The notes: generated by a model from the letters alone, not told the origin. Shown: positions 1-7,866, numbered from the stretch's first letter. The stretch is DNA of 64,000 nt from Thermoleophilia bacterium (GCA_016650125.1 JAENWT010000015.1:1-64000); one strand, 5' to 3'. Translations and numbers: made by a program.

Positions 1-248
1 CCGAGAACCCTCACGACCCCAAAGCAATCTCGATCAGATCGTGGGACGGAACATTGACTGCTGGCTACGTCAAGCAAGGGAACACTCAGCGCCTTCGGAA
101 CCTTCTCTCGGACCAAGCTTTCTCAGCGATGGTTCTTTCCACAGACAGCTATGACGGCAAAAGACAAGCAGCCCAAATCATTGTCTTCCGGCCCGGTCGA
201 GTACTGGGATGCGAGAAGTTGCCAACGCACCCTCCCTTGACCGGGTAG
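1..248 (+). CDS. HIRAN-like domain protein, C-terminal part (5' end outside window)
   Basis: The frame is open from the left edge (codons begin at base 3) and stops with TAG at 246-248, so only the last 81 residues are visible. The segment reads NPHDPKAI, then a strand, then AGYV, then a helix rich in Leu and Arg. This resembles the HIRAN fold, where an N-P-x-D-x-x-A-I segment is followed by G-Y-V/I. HIRAN domains bind DNA or accompany DNA-processing enzymes. A TTG at 54 could start a shorter protein, but that would cut the domain in half, so I treat the gene as truncated by the window. The assignment rests on motif resemblance only. Confidence 0.5.
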   Translation, partial: ENPHDPKAISIRSWDGTLTAGYVKQGNTQRLRNLLSDQAFSAMVLSTDSYDGKRQAAQIIVFRPGRVLGCEKLPTHPPLTG

Positions 249-258
249 CTTCATCCAC

Positions 259-480
259 ATGGCGATCGTCTGGAGGATCCTTCGCTGGTTGGGAGTAACC
301 GTCTGGTTCGGGATCTGGGCCTGCGGAATCAGCTACCTCCTGCTGACAGACACAGTTGTCGATCCTCGAGACCCATTCGCCAGTTGGATGAGCGACATCG
401 GGTGCGTGCTGTTGATCGTGGGCTGGGTCGGGTTCTCGATCTACTACGCGATCACCGACGAGTTCCCCGATAGCTGGTGA
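259..480 (+). CDS. Small two-helix membrane protein (73 aa)
   Basis: I do not recognise this protein. It has two hydrophobic segments, about residues 8-29 and 46-66, separated by a short polar loop (VVDPRDPFASWMS), and ends in acidic residues, so an inner-membrane hairpin is likely. A TAGCTT hexamer ends 7 nt before the ATG and there is no Shine-Dalgarno sequence, which would fit a leaderless start. The stop codon overlaps the GTG start of the next gene, so the two are probably cotranslated. Function unknown. Confidence 0.5.
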   Translation: MAIVWRILRWLGVTVWFGIWACGISYLLLTDTVVDPRDPFASWMSDIGCVLLIVGWVGFSIYYAITDEFPDSW

Positions 481-686
481 AAGCCGTGGCTGTCACTGTG
501 GGCCTCTTCCTCGCTGCGGTCCTGGTCGTGTTGCTCCTACTCATCTACGACGAGTCCAGGTACCGGTCGTGCATCGAAGGTGGCGGTTTGCCGGCCGGGA
601 AACACCTGGGCCTCTACGAGTCCATAGACCGGTCAATCAACAACGAAAGCAGGCCGGAGAAGTGCGATCGAGTCTCGCCGTTCTAG
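477..686 (+). CDS. Small membrane-anchored protein (69 aa)
   Basis: Unrecognised. The GTG start overlaps the TGA of the upstream 73-aa membrane protein (GTGA), indicating translational coupling. Residues about 3-25 form one strongly hydrophobic helix (signal anchor), followed by a polar tail with two cysteines (residues about 32 and 63) that could form a disulphide outside the membrane. The two genes look like a small operon. No family is evident. Confidence 0.45.
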   Translation: MKAVAVTVGLFLAAVLVVLLLLIYDESRYRSCIEGGGLPAGKHLGLYESIDRSINNESRPEKCDRVSPF

Positions 687-854
687 CTCAACGGTTCTGC
701 TTGATCCCTAGCCGCCGCCCCCGCCGCTTGATCCCCCACCTCTCTGTCCAAGGGTTCCGTTGGGCGATCCTCCCGCAGTCTGGGTGCCTCCTTCGCCGGG
801 GGTCGTGCCGCACCCGGTGAACGATCCAGCCGAGCCGTACTTGGGGATCGAGAC

Positions 855-887
855 TAGGATCCACCCATGATGAGAACAGGTGGCTGA
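855..887 (+). promoter_or_regulatory. Candidate -10 element and six-codon leaderless upstream ORF
   Basis: TAGGAT (855-860) is followed by exactly 6 nt and then ATG at 867. That ATG opens a six-codon frame (MMRTGG) ending with TGA at 885-887, which overlaps the GTG start (880) of the transporter gene in another frame. The -10-to-ATG spacing is the same as at several other gene starts in this window. The arrangement suggests a leaderless upstream ORF coupled to the transporter; this is an inference from position only. Confidence 0.35.
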
Positions 888-1929
888 ATTGAGAGCCCGC
901 TTCGATGCCGGTCTCAGGGAGATGTCGCCTAGCAATTTCGCGCTGGTCATGGCCACGGGGATCGTCTCGATCGCGGCCCATCTGCTCGGATTCGTGTGGA
1001 TCTCCAAGCCGCTCTTCTTCTTCAACGGGAGCGCCTACCTGGTGCTCTGGGTTCTGACAGTGCTGAGGATCACCCGTTACCGGCCGGAGGTCCTGACCGA
1101 CCTGACCACCCACAGCGTCGGTGCCGGCTTCCTCACGATCGTCGCCGCCACCTGCGTACTTGGCAGCCAGTCGATCCTGCTGTTCGACTGGTTTGGCCTG
1201 GCGACAGTTCTGCTCGGAATCGGTGCCTTCTTCTGGATCGTTCTCACCTACGCCATCTTCACCGTGTTCACGATCAAACAGGACAAGCCATCTCTGGCCA
1301 AGGGAATCAACGGCGGCTGGCTCCTGGCGGTCGTCGCCACCCAGTCGGTCGCCGTCTTGACCGCCCTTCTGGCAGCCCACTGGGGACAGCCGACCCGCCT
1401 CCACGCGAACTACTTCGCCCTTTCGATGTGGCTTTGGGGCGGAATGTTTTACATCTGGATCATTTCGCTGATCTTTTACCGATACACGTTCTTTCGCTTC
1501 GATCCGGCCGATCTCGCCCCGCCCTACTGGATCAACATGGGAGCAATGGCGATTTCGGTTCTCGCCGGATCTCTCCTGATCGCCAACAGTGACGGCGGAG
1601 CACCGTTCCTCCATTCGGCCAGACCGTTCCTCGAGGGGTTCACGATCTTCTACTGGGCGACCGGGTCCTGGTGGATACCGATCATCGCGATCCTCGCGGT
1701 CTGGCGCTACGGATACCGCCGGCTGCCGTTCGAGTACGACCCGCTCTACTGGGGTGCGGTATTCCCCCTCGGCATGTACTCGGCCGCCACTTACAAGATG
1801 GCCGAGGTCATGAATCTCGGGTTTCTCGACATCGTGCCGAAAGTCTTCCTGGCGATTGCCCTGGTGGCTTGGCTGGCAACCCTGATCGGCATGTTCCGAT
1901 CAATTCATCGGCGTCTGCGTCCGGCCTGA
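880..1929 (+). CDS. TDT-family (TehA/SLAC1-type) transporter
   Basis: A 349-aa polytopic protein with about ten hydrophobic helices, which is the usual size and topology of the tellurite-resistance/dicarboxylate transporter (TDT) family. The N-terminal segment SPSNFALVMATGIVS (residues about 16-30) is the family hallmark at the start of helix 1. Members include TehA, MaeP-type malate permeases, sulphite exporters and SLAC1 anion channels, so the substrate is probably an anion but cannot be fixed from sequence. The GTG start at 880 is chosen because it keeps the short cytoplasmic lead-in; no strong Shine-Dalgarno is present. The next gene is convergent and starts its stop region 11 bp away. 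Confidence 0.85.
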   Translation: MAELRARFDAGLREMSPSNFALVMATGIVSIAAHLLGFVWISKPLFFFNGSAYLVLWVLTVLRITRYRPEVLTDLTTHSVGAGFLTIVAATCVLGSQSILLFDWFGLATVLLGIGAFFWIVLTYAIFTVFTIKQDKPSLAKGINGGWLLAVVATQSVAVLTALLAAHWGQPTRLHANYFALSMWLWGGMFYIWIISLIFYRYTFFRFDPADLAPPYWINMGAMAISVLAGSLLIANSDGGAPFLHSARPFLEGFTIFYWATGSWWIPIIAILAVWRYGYRRLPFEYDPLYWGAVFPLGMYSAATYKMAEVMNLGFLDIVPKVFLAIALVAWLATLIGMFRSIHRRLRPA

Positions 1930-1940
1930 GCGGCGTCGCG

Positions 1941-2927
1941 TTAGGGCGCGAGGCGGGCGACGGCCTCGGCGGCGGGGATGATGCCACTGATCCGGCTGGC
2001 GGTCTCGCCCGCGTAGAGCGCGGCGCGATCAATCGACTTCTCTGGCATCCCGGTGAGCGGCAGGGCCGGTGTGAAGATCGGCAGGGTTGGATGCTGCAGC
2101 CCCACCATCTTCCCCTGCATCGAGAGCGGCAGGACGCGGCCGAGCGGGGCTGAAATCCTGCCAACCCGCCGCACCCACCCAGGGCCGAGCGGATTGTCGG
2201 CGCACCAGCGCTCGGTCGCCGCGTTGGGGACCACTCGATGCCGCATCGGCCATCCGAACCCGAAGAGCAGGGTGGCGATGGTCCGGTCGGCGGCCACTAC
2301 TCGCTGACGGTAAGCCTCGTGGGCCCCGGACTCGGGGGTGAGCAGGAATCGGGTGCCGGTCACCGCCGCGACTGCTCCGGCCGCAAGAACCCGGCGGACG
2401 TCGGCGACCTCGGCGATTCCCCCAGCCGCGAGCACCGGCTTTCCTTCGGCGACTTCGAGCACCCGGGACAGTGCGTCGGCGATCGGTACGGTGCCGACCA
2501 GGTGCCCCCCGGCCTCGATCCCCTGCACCACCAGGCCGTCAGCACCTCCCGTCACGGCAAGGGTCGCCTCCGCCGGGGTGCCGACGGTCTGAAAGACATT
2601 GATGCCGCCGGCCTTCAACCGAGCCGTCCAGCGCGGAGTGGGGTCGCCATGGATCACGACCATTGCGACGTCCGCCCCGATGCAGGCGCGCACATGAGCT
2701 GCCCGGATGAACGGGGCAAGGAGATTGGCCGCGACGGGTCGGCCCGGAGCCAACTTTTGAGCCTGGCTTAAGGCAGCCGCAAACGGCCGCGGCGCCATGA
2801 TCCCGACCGTACCAAGCCCGCCGGCGGCCGAAACCGCGCCGGCCAGTCGGCCGGCCGAGATCCCTCCCCCCATCCCGGCCTGCACCACCGGGCACTCAAG
2901 GCCGAGTCGGTCGAGAAAGGCGGTCAT
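1941..2927 (-). CDS. Nitronate monooxygenase (2-nitropropane dioxygenase family)
   Basis: A 328-aa flavoenzyme of the NMO/NPD family that oxidises alkyl nitronates using FMN and O2. The TIM barrel shows the N-terminal QAGMGGGISAG segment, the GIEAGGH segment with the expected catalytic His (about residue 142), and the phosphate-binding glycines at GGIAEVADV and TGTRF. Length is normal. A TAGGGT hexamer (2934-2939) lies exactly 6 nt before the ATG with no Shine-Dalgarno, consistent with a leaderless transcript. It is divergent from the nitrilase-fold gene, 46 bp away. FabK-type enoyl reductases share this fold, but NMO fits better. Confidence 0.85.
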   Translation of the reverse strand: MTAFLDRLGLECPVVQAGMGGGISAGRLAGAVSAAGGLGTVGIMAPRPFAAALSQAQKLAPGRPVAANLLAPFIRAAHVRACIGADVAMVVIHGDPTPRWTARLKAGGINVFQTVGTPAEATLAVTGGADGLVVQGIEAGGHLVGTVPIADALSRVLEVAEGKPVLAAGGIAEVADVRRVLAAGAVAAVTGTRFLLTPESGAHEAYRQRVVAADRTIATLLFGFGWPMRHRVVPNAATERWCADNPLGPGWVRRVGRISAPLGRVLPLSMQGKMVGLQHPTLPIFTPALPLTGMPEKSIDRAALYAGETASRISGIIPAAEAVARLAP

Positions 2928-2973
2928 CTCTTGACCCTACCGCCACCTGATCGGCGACCTATACAGTCGGCCC

Positions 2974-3894
2974 ATGCGCGTCGCGGCGGTTCAGCTCGAG
3001 GTTGTACTCGGTGACGTCAGTCAGAATCTGGCTGAATCCGAGCGATTGGTCCGTGCCGCCGCGGCCGGTGGCGCCGAGCTGGTTGCCCTGCCCGAGTTCT
3101 TCACGACCGGAGTTGTGTTCTTGCCGGAGATAGCCGACGGAGCCCTGCCACCGGATGGGCGAGCCACCGCGATGCTAACCCGGGTCGCCGCCGACGAGGG
3201 CATCTGGGTCGGCGGCTCCTTCCTCTGTAGCGACCTCGATGGTGAATGCAGGAACGCCTGGCTGTTGGCCGGTCCGGATGGGCGGATCCACGGCCGCCAT
3301 GACAAGGACCTGCCGACCATGTGGGAGAACGCCTTTTACATCGGCGGCGATGACGACGGAGTGATCGAGGCCGACGGTTTCACGGTCGGCGCGTCAGTCT
3401 GCTGGGAATTCATGCGAACGGCGACGGCTCGTCGGCTGGTCGGTCGGGTCGATCTGGTGGTCGGCGGCTCGAACTGGTGGAGCATCCCCGGCTGGCCGCC
3501 GAGGGCGGTAAGCGACCGTATGGAAGCGAGCAACGCCCGCACCGCGCATTTGGCACCAAGTTCGTTCGGCCGCTTCGTCGGCGCACCGGTCGTCCACGGG
3601 GCGATCTGTGGCGCGGCTACCTGCCCGATGCCAGGACTGCCGGTGCTCACCTACCGTGGTCACTTCGAGGGCGGTGCAGTGGTGGCTGACGCCACCGGCG
3701 AAGTCCTGGCGTACCGTGGCCGTGGTCAAGGTTCCGGCTTCGTCGTCGCCGAGGTCGAGGTCAGCCGGGTCCCGGCGGTCGCGACAATTCCGGATCGCTT
3801 CTGGCTCCACCCACGCGGGCCACTGTCGACCGCGGCCTGGCATGGCCAGCGTCTGCTGGGTCGTCGCTGGTACAGGCGTAATGTCCGAAAATAG
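2974..3894 (+). CDS. Carbon-nitrogen hydrolase (nitrilase superfamily amidase)
   Basis: A 306-aa nitrilase-fold hydrolase that would cleave a C-N bond in an amide or nitrile. The catalytic Glu-Lys-Cys triad is visible: E41 in ALPEFF, K111 in HDKDLPT and C143 in ASVCWEFMR. The start is supported by TACAGT (2962-2967) exactly 6 nt upstream of the ATG, a leaderless-type signal. The last 14 nt overlap the reductase start in another frame, so the two are probably cotranscribed. The substrate cannot be told from sequence; predicted amidase is the safe description. Confidence 0.85.
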   Translation: MRVAAVQLEVVLGDVSQNLAESERLVRAAAAGGAELVALPEFFTTGVVFLPEIADGALPPDGRATAMLTRVAADEGIWVGGSFLCSDLDGECRNAWLLAGPDGRIHGRHDKDLPTMWENAFYIGGDDDGVIEADGFTVGASVCWEFMRTATARRLVGRVDLVVGGSNWWSIPGWPPRAVSDRMEASNARTAHLAPSSFGRFVGAPVVHGAICGAATCPMPGLPVLTYRGHFEGGAVVADATGEVLAYRGRGQGSGFVVAEVEVSRVPAVATIPDRFWLHPRGPLSTAAWHGQRLLGRRWYRRNVRK

Positions 3895-4627
3895 TGCCGA
3901 CCGGTCGATCTCGATCCGCAGTGAATTCATCTGTGAGGTCACGTCGATTGAGCGGGTTACCGACTCGATCGTCGAAATCACGCTGGCGCCGCGCGACTCG
4001 GATCCACTCGACTTTCTTCCCGGTCAGTACGTCCTGCTGAATGACACCGAGTACCGCCTGACTCCGCGATCGTATTCCGTCGCAAACGCGCCGCGCCCGG
4101 ACGGGAAACTTACGCTCCTGATCACCCGGGTCGAAGGTGGCCGGCTCAGCACGTGGGCCCACGACGAGCTGAAACCTCACGATGCCGTCTCGCTCGAGGG
4201 CCCGTACGGGACATTCACCGCCGACACCGGTCGGAGCGAACCGGTGCTCTACCTCGCGGCCGGCTCCGGTCTGGCTCCGATCCGGGCGCTGCTCGATGCT
4301 CGCCTGTCGGCCGACTCGATCGCCGGACCGACGAGCTTGATCTTTTCGGCCCGGACCGAAGCCGATGTACTCGATCGGGCTCATTTCGCAATGTTGAGCG
4401 CGGCGCACCCTGAGTTTCGCTTCATCCGAACTCTTACCCGCGGGCCGGGGCCGGAGCCGCGCGGACGGGTGCCGGACCTGCTCTCTGGGCTCTGTGCAGA
4501 TCTCACGGGGCACGATGTCTTCATCGCGGGTGCTCCCGGGTTCGTCGCCGGCTGCTCCGACGCGGCCGAAGCGGCCGGTGCCGATCGTGCCCGGATCAGG
4601 ACCGAAGTCTTCTTCGTCGACCCCTAA
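3881..4627 (+). CDS. Ferredoxin-NAD(P)H reductase-like flavoprotein (248 aa)
   Basis: A two-domain FNR-type oxidoreductase. The N-terminal FAD-binding barrel carries RSYS (in LTPRSYSVANAP) and GPYGTF. The C-terminal nucleotide-binding domain carries AAGSGLAPIRALL and IAGAPGFV. There is no 2Fe-2S ferredoxin domain, so electrons must pass to a separate partner. A start far upstream at 3608 would read through the amidase gene in another frame; ATG 3881 gives the expected barrel N-terminus and overlaps the amidase end by 14 nt. The partner oxygenase or ferredoxin is not next door. Confidence 0.8.
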   Translation: MSENSADRSISIRSEFICEVTSIERVTDSIVEITLAPRDSDPLDFLPGQYVLLNDTEYRLTPRSYSVANAPRPDGKLTLLITRVEGGRLSTWAHDELKPHDAVSLEGPYGTFTADTGRSEPVLYLAAGSGLAPIRALLDARLSADSIAGPTSLIFSARTEADVLDRAHFAMLSAAHPEFRFIRTLTRGPGPEPRGRVPDLLSGLCADLTGHDVFIAGAPGFVAGCSDAAEAAGADRARIRTEVFFVDP

Positions 4628-4707
4628 ACCCCGAAGCGGCGGCACCGATGCGCGGTCAAGGATCATCCATGACTTTGGTCAGCTCCGTCGGCGGCCCAGG
4701 GAGCAGA

Positions 4708-4974
4708 ATGCAACCGAGACAGAGTGCCCACACCGCGCCGACACCCGTCAGGTACCAAACCCTGGGCAGACCCTTCATCTGTAGCGAGTGCGAAACCACC
4801 TACGATCCTTCCGCTCTACGTGCCCGCGCTGAAGAGATCGAAGAGACAATGGGTGCCGGTACAGCTGACCCGCCCGGCAACGGAGATAAGACAGGGCCCT
4901 TTCGGTGCCCAGTCTGCGAAGGAAGAGGCGAGGTTGACTCCGCGTCACGCTTGTTCACTCCTGCGACCCCTTAA
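4708..4974 (+). CDS. Small protein with paired CxxC zinc-ribbon-like motifs
   Basis: About 88 aa from ATG 4708; an upstream in-frame ATG at 4648 would add 20 unremarkable residues. Two knuckles, CSEC and CPVCEGRGEVD, separated by about 47 residues with an acidic helix (LRARAEEIEE), suggest one zinc site. The second knuckle resembles DnaJ-type CxxCxGxG repeats. No catalytic domain is visible. Function unknown; a protein- or nucleic-acid-binding adaptor is possible. Confidence 0.45.
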   Translation: MQPRQSAHTAPTPVRYQTLGRPFICSECETTYDPSALRARAEEIEETMGAGTADPPGNGDKTGPFRCPVCEGRGEVDSASRLFTPATP

Positions 4975-5014
4975 AAAAATACCCCGCCAGTGCGGCGTTA
5001 ACCGGACGGCGGGG
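4971..5014 (-). terminator. Rho-independent terminator for the 84-aa minus-strand gene
   Basis: On the minus strand, CCCCGCC (5008-5014) pairs with GGCGGGG (4982-4988) and is followed by TATTTTTTT (4972-4980). This is a classical hairpin plus U-tract, about 50 nt past the stop at 5063. It supports the 84-aa minus-strand ORF as a genuine transcribed gene. Confidence 0.75.
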
Positions 5015-5062
5015 AGCAATATGCGACACATTATTGCATTTCTAACATTCAGGGGCAATAGG

Positions 5063-5317
5063 TTATGGCTCAAGTCCCTCCCCCGATACCTTTGGATCTG
5101 AGTCCGTATGCCCGCCGCGCAGTCGCCTCATGGAGTGTTCGCGCTGGTAGGTAGCCGCCCCGCGGTTTGCCAGTTCCAGGAGCGCTTCTTCTCGGGAAAT
5201 ACCGAGTTCGCCTGAGAGTCGATAGGCGGTTGCCGCCAGACCCTCAGGGATCTCGATCCTGGACCTGGGGCCTTCCCATCTGGGTGGACCCGTCAACTTG
5301 GGCTTCCTCGGTTTCAT
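5063..5317 (-). CDS. Small basic protein with antitoxin/RHH-like helical segment (84 aa)
   Basis: Not firmly assignable. The middle part (IEIPEGL, a helix, then ELGISREEALLELANRG) resembles the strand-helix-helix pattern of ribbon-helix-helix or similar antitoxin-type DNA-binding proteins. The N-terminus is rich in Lys, Pro and Arg. A hairpin with a T-run lies just downstream on the same strand, so transcription is likely. No toxin-like partner is adjacent, so a toxin-antitoxin role is not supported. Confidence 0.45.
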   Translation of the reverse strand: MKPRKPKLTGPPRWEGPRSRIEIPEGLAATAYRLSGELGISREEALLELANRGAATYQREHSMRRLRGGHTDSDPKVSGEGLEP

Positions 5318-5432
5318 GAACCTGAATCCGTTGCCACTCTTGGTGTGCTGGCCGGGTATCGGTCCTGAATGAGTGGTTCCATACCCCTAGTAGGTCGTGG
5401 GCGGAAAACCCCTCCCCCTTGAGCATCTGAAG

Positions 5433-5489
5433 TTTGATCTTCCCCCGAAGGGGTTTACACGGTGTCAACCCCTTCGGGGGAAGATCAAA
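5433..5489. repeat. 57-nt near-perfect palindrome with 23-bp arms
   Basis: Bases 5433-5455 and 5467-5489 are exact reverse complements (23/23). The 11-nt centre is also nearly palindromic (ACAC-G-GTGT). Each arm contains CCCC-TTCG-GGGG, a UUCG tetraloop hairpin in RNA. It lies between divergent genes (minus 84-aa gene, plus PhoD-like gene). There is no U-tract on either strand, so it is not a standard terminator. Confidence 0.85.
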
Positions 5490-5540
5490 AACGGGGGAGT
5501 TCCACCTTGGGCGAATCCTGCTTACGGTTTTGCTTGCAAC

Positions 5541-5559
5541 AAACACCTCAAGGGTGTTT
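5541..5559 (+). promoter_or_regulatory. Hairpin over the Shine-Dalgarno region of the PhoD-like gene
   Basis: AAACACC (5541-5547) and GGTGTTT (5553-5559) form a 7-bp stem with loop TCAAG. The stem includes the AAGGG that is the best Shine-Dalgarno candidate for ATG 5569. It could modulate translation; this is inference from position. Confidence 0.35.
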
Positions 5560-5568
5560 GATGGACAC

Positions 5569-7242
5569 ATGCTGACAACCCGCGCTCGACTCGTTCCGCT
5601 CGCCGTCCTGATCGTCATGTCCGGAGCTCTGGCGTTTTCGCCAGGGGCGTCGGCGAAGTCGAAGGGGTTCAAATTCGGCGTCGCCACCGGCGACGTCAGC
5701 GCCAAATCGGCAATTCTCTGGGCTCGCTCGGCCAAACAGGGCAAGGCGTTGATCCAGGTGACCGGCGCCAAGGGCGGCTTCAAGCAGTGCAAGCTCAAGA
5801 AGGCGCCCGCCAAGTTCGTCGTCCAGGCGAAAAAGTCGAACGACCTGACCGTTCAGAAGCGGATCTACAAGCTCCGTCCCGGGACCAGCTACAAGTACCG
5901 CTTCTGCATGTCGAATGGCCGCCGGAGCGAGACCGGCAAGTTCAAGACGGCTCCGAAGCAGGGTCAGCAGAAGAAAATCCGCTTCGCGCTGTCGGGTGAC
6001 CAGGACGCGCGGCCGATCCCCGGCGGCACCGAGCCCTACTGGAACAAGTTCCAGGTCTGGAATCGCATCCGTGCTCAGAACAACGACTTCAACGTCCTGA
6101 TGGGCGACACGATCTACTCCGACACCGAGGTGCCTGGTTACAAGCTCAAGGACGTCGCCGTGTCGGTCAAACAGAAGCGGACCGCTTACAAGACGAATCT
6201 GGGGATGAAGCCCTGGACGAACGCCCGCGGGTCGGCTGCCTACTACGCACACTGGGACGACCACGAGTTCCTCAACGACTTCTCCCAGGCGGAGAACACC
6301 TTCCCCTACAGCAACGATGGAGTGGACCAGGGCAGCACGGACATCAGCGGCAAGAAGCTTTACAAGCAGGGCGTTCAGGCTTTCACCGACTACAACCCGA
6401 TCACCTACAAGAAGAGTTCTGGCATCTACCGCTCCGAGCGGTGGGGCAAGAACCTCGAAATCTTCTTCCTCGACGAACGCTCCTTCCGTTCGTCGAGTGC
6501 CGATTACGGCGGGGCCTGCGACAACCCGGCCGGGAGTGGTACTCCGGACCTCGCCCCGACTGCGCCGCAGAGCACCCGCAACGTCTTCGCGGCGCTGATC
6601 CCGGCGCTCGCCAACCCGGTGCCGCCGGACTGTCTCGACGCCATCAACGACCCCAGCCGGACAATGCTCGGATCGAACCAGCTGAAGACCTTCAAGAATG
6701 CGGTAAAGAACTCGAGCGCCACGTTCAAGGTGATCTTCAACGAAGTGCCGATCCAGCAGTACTACGCCCTTCCTTATGACCGCTGGGAGGGTTACGAAGC
6801 CGAGCGCAAGGCGCTGCTTCACTTCCTTCAGGACAACGTCAGGAATGTGGTCTTCCTGACCACAGACGTGCACGCGAACCTGGTGAACGACGCCCGTTAC
6901 AACACGCTCGGACCGGACGGCGTGCAGGACTCGGGGATCCTCGACGTGACCACGGGCCCGGTCGCAACGGAGAACTACACCGGTGAAATCAACGGCGCGA
7001 CCGGCAACCCGTCATCCGGTCCGCTGATCCAGAGCGTGTTCCTGAAGTCACCGCCGCCGCTCGGCGTCGGCATGCAGTGCGCTTCGACCGACCAGTTCAG
7101 CTACGCCGAGGTCGAAGTGACCAGGGCACAGCTCAAGATCGACCTGCTCGACGACAAGGATCAGCCGGTCCTCGACACCGGCGACGTCGAAGCGAATCCC
7201 GATGCAACTCCCTGCTCGCAAGTCGTCATTCCCGCAGAGTAG
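5569..7242 (+). CDS. PhoD-like secreted alkaline phosphatase/phosphodiesterase
   Basis: 557 aa from ATG 5569. An earlier TTG (5434) lies inside the palindrome and would put 45 odd residues before the signal peptide. Residues 1-29 form a signal peptide ending SPGASA. The mature protein has an N-terminal fibronectin-like domain and a PhoD-type metallophosphoesterase core: SGDQDARP, LMGDTIYSDTE, HWDDHEFLND, FFLDERSF and TTDVHANLVNDA supply the metal ligands. PhoD enzymes release phosphate from phosphodiesters outside the membrane. Export may be by Sec or Tat, since two arginines are near the start but there is no clear twin-Arg motif. Confidence 0.85.
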   Translation: MLTTRARLVPLAVLIVMSGALAFSPGASAKSKGFKFGVATGDVSAKSAILWARSAKQGKALIQVTGAKGGFKQCKLKKAPAKFVVQAKKSNDLTVQKRIYKLRPGTSYKYRFCMSNGRRSETGKFKTAPKQGQQKKIRFALSGDQDARPIPGGTEPYWNKFQVWNRIRAQNNDFNVLMGDTIYSDTEVPGYKLKDVAVSVKQKRTAYKTNLGMKPWTNARGSAAYYAHWDDHEFLNDFSQAENTFPYSNDGVDQGSTDISGKKLYKQGVQAFTDYNPITYKKSSGIYRSERWGKNLEIFFLDERSFRSSSADYGGACDNPAGSGTPDLAPTAPQSTRNVFAALIPALANPVPPDCLDAINDPSRTMLGSNQLKTFKNAVKNSSATFKVIFNEVPIQQYYALPYDRWEGYEAERKALLHFLQDNVRNVVFLTTDVHANLVNDARYNTLGPDGVQDSGILDVTTGPVATENYTGEINGATGNPSSGPLIQSVFLKSPPPLGVGMQCASTDQFSYAEVEVTRAQLKIDLLDDKDQPVLDTGDVEANPDATPCSQVVIPAE

Positions 7243-7290
7243 GCTGCCACCGCGAAGCGGGTTTCCAGTCAAAGCACCAGTAGGAGGACA

Positions 7291-7758
7291 ATGAGAAGTT
7301 TCAAAGTAGTGGCTTGTTCGGTGGTGGTCGTGGGCGCGTTCGTGGTTGCGGGTTGCGGCAGCTCGGATGACGACAGCTCGAGTGACGATTCGTCAACGAC
7401 CACGATCACGAAGGCGGACTTCATAACCCAGGCGAACGCGATCTGCGCGAGCAGCAACAAGGTGATCGATACCGCTTCGGAAGAGGCGTTGAGCAGCGCC
7501 CAGCCGAGCGATGCCGAGATCGAGAGCTTCATCAATGACGCGGTCATTCCCGGGATCGAGGGCCAGATTTCCGGGATTCGCGATCTGGGCATCCCGGAGG
7601 GCGAAGACGATCAGGTGAACGCCATTCTCGATGCGGCACAGTCAGGTGTCGACACAGCCAAGGACGATCCGCTCGCCATGGTCAACGAGCAATCCGATCC
7701 GTTCGCTGAAGCGAACACGCTCTCAACCGAGTACGGCCTCAACGAGTGCGCCGGCTGA
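7291..7758 (+). CDS. Secreted lipoprotein (155 aa), paralogue of the 27.4 kb lipoprotein
   Basis: A strong Shine-Dalgarno (AGGAGG) precedes the ATG. Residues 1-21 form a lipoprotein signal peptide with lipobox VAGC, followed by a Ser/Asp/Thr-rich linker and a helical domain. That domain contains AICAS near its start and YGLNECAG at the extreme end. The same two cysteine landmarks (ICAE and YGFTECG) occur in the lipoprotein at 27361-28023, so these are diverged paralogues with a likely conserved disulphide. Function unknown. Confidence 0.7.
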   Translation: MRSFKVVACSVVVVGAFVVAGCGSSDDDSSSDDSSTTTITKADFITQANAICASSNKVIDTASEEALSSAQPSDAEIESFINDAVIPGIEGQISGIRDLGIPEGEDDQVNAILDAAQSGVDTAKDDPLAMVNEQSDPFAEANTLSTEYGLNECAG

Positions 7759-7791
7759 ACGCGGCTCGAATCGAGTAATCAGAAGTGGCAG

Positions 7792-7820
7792 CCACCGGAT
7801 CGTGATCGACGATCCGGTGG
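7792..7820 (+). terminator. Strong hairpin after the lipoprotein gene
   Basis: CCACCGGATCG (7792-7802) and CGATCCGGTGG (7810-7820) form a perfect 11-bp stem with a 7-nt loop, 33 nt after the lipoprotein stop. There is no U-tract, so termination is inferred from stem strength and position. Confidence 0.5.
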
Positions 7821-7866
7821 TGAGCCAACCCTGCACCGGTCGCGAAACCCGGCCTGGACTCGGTCA

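Noticed and set aside
688-1614. 308-aa minus-strand ORF across the TDT gene
   Set aside because: It is antisense to a well-supported transporter, has Arg/Gly/Asp-rich low-information sequence and no domain; it is a GC-rich frame shadow.
5433-5489. Palindrome as a rho-independent terminator
   Set aside because: Neither strand has a U-tract after the stem, and it lies upstream of both neighbouring genes, not downstream.
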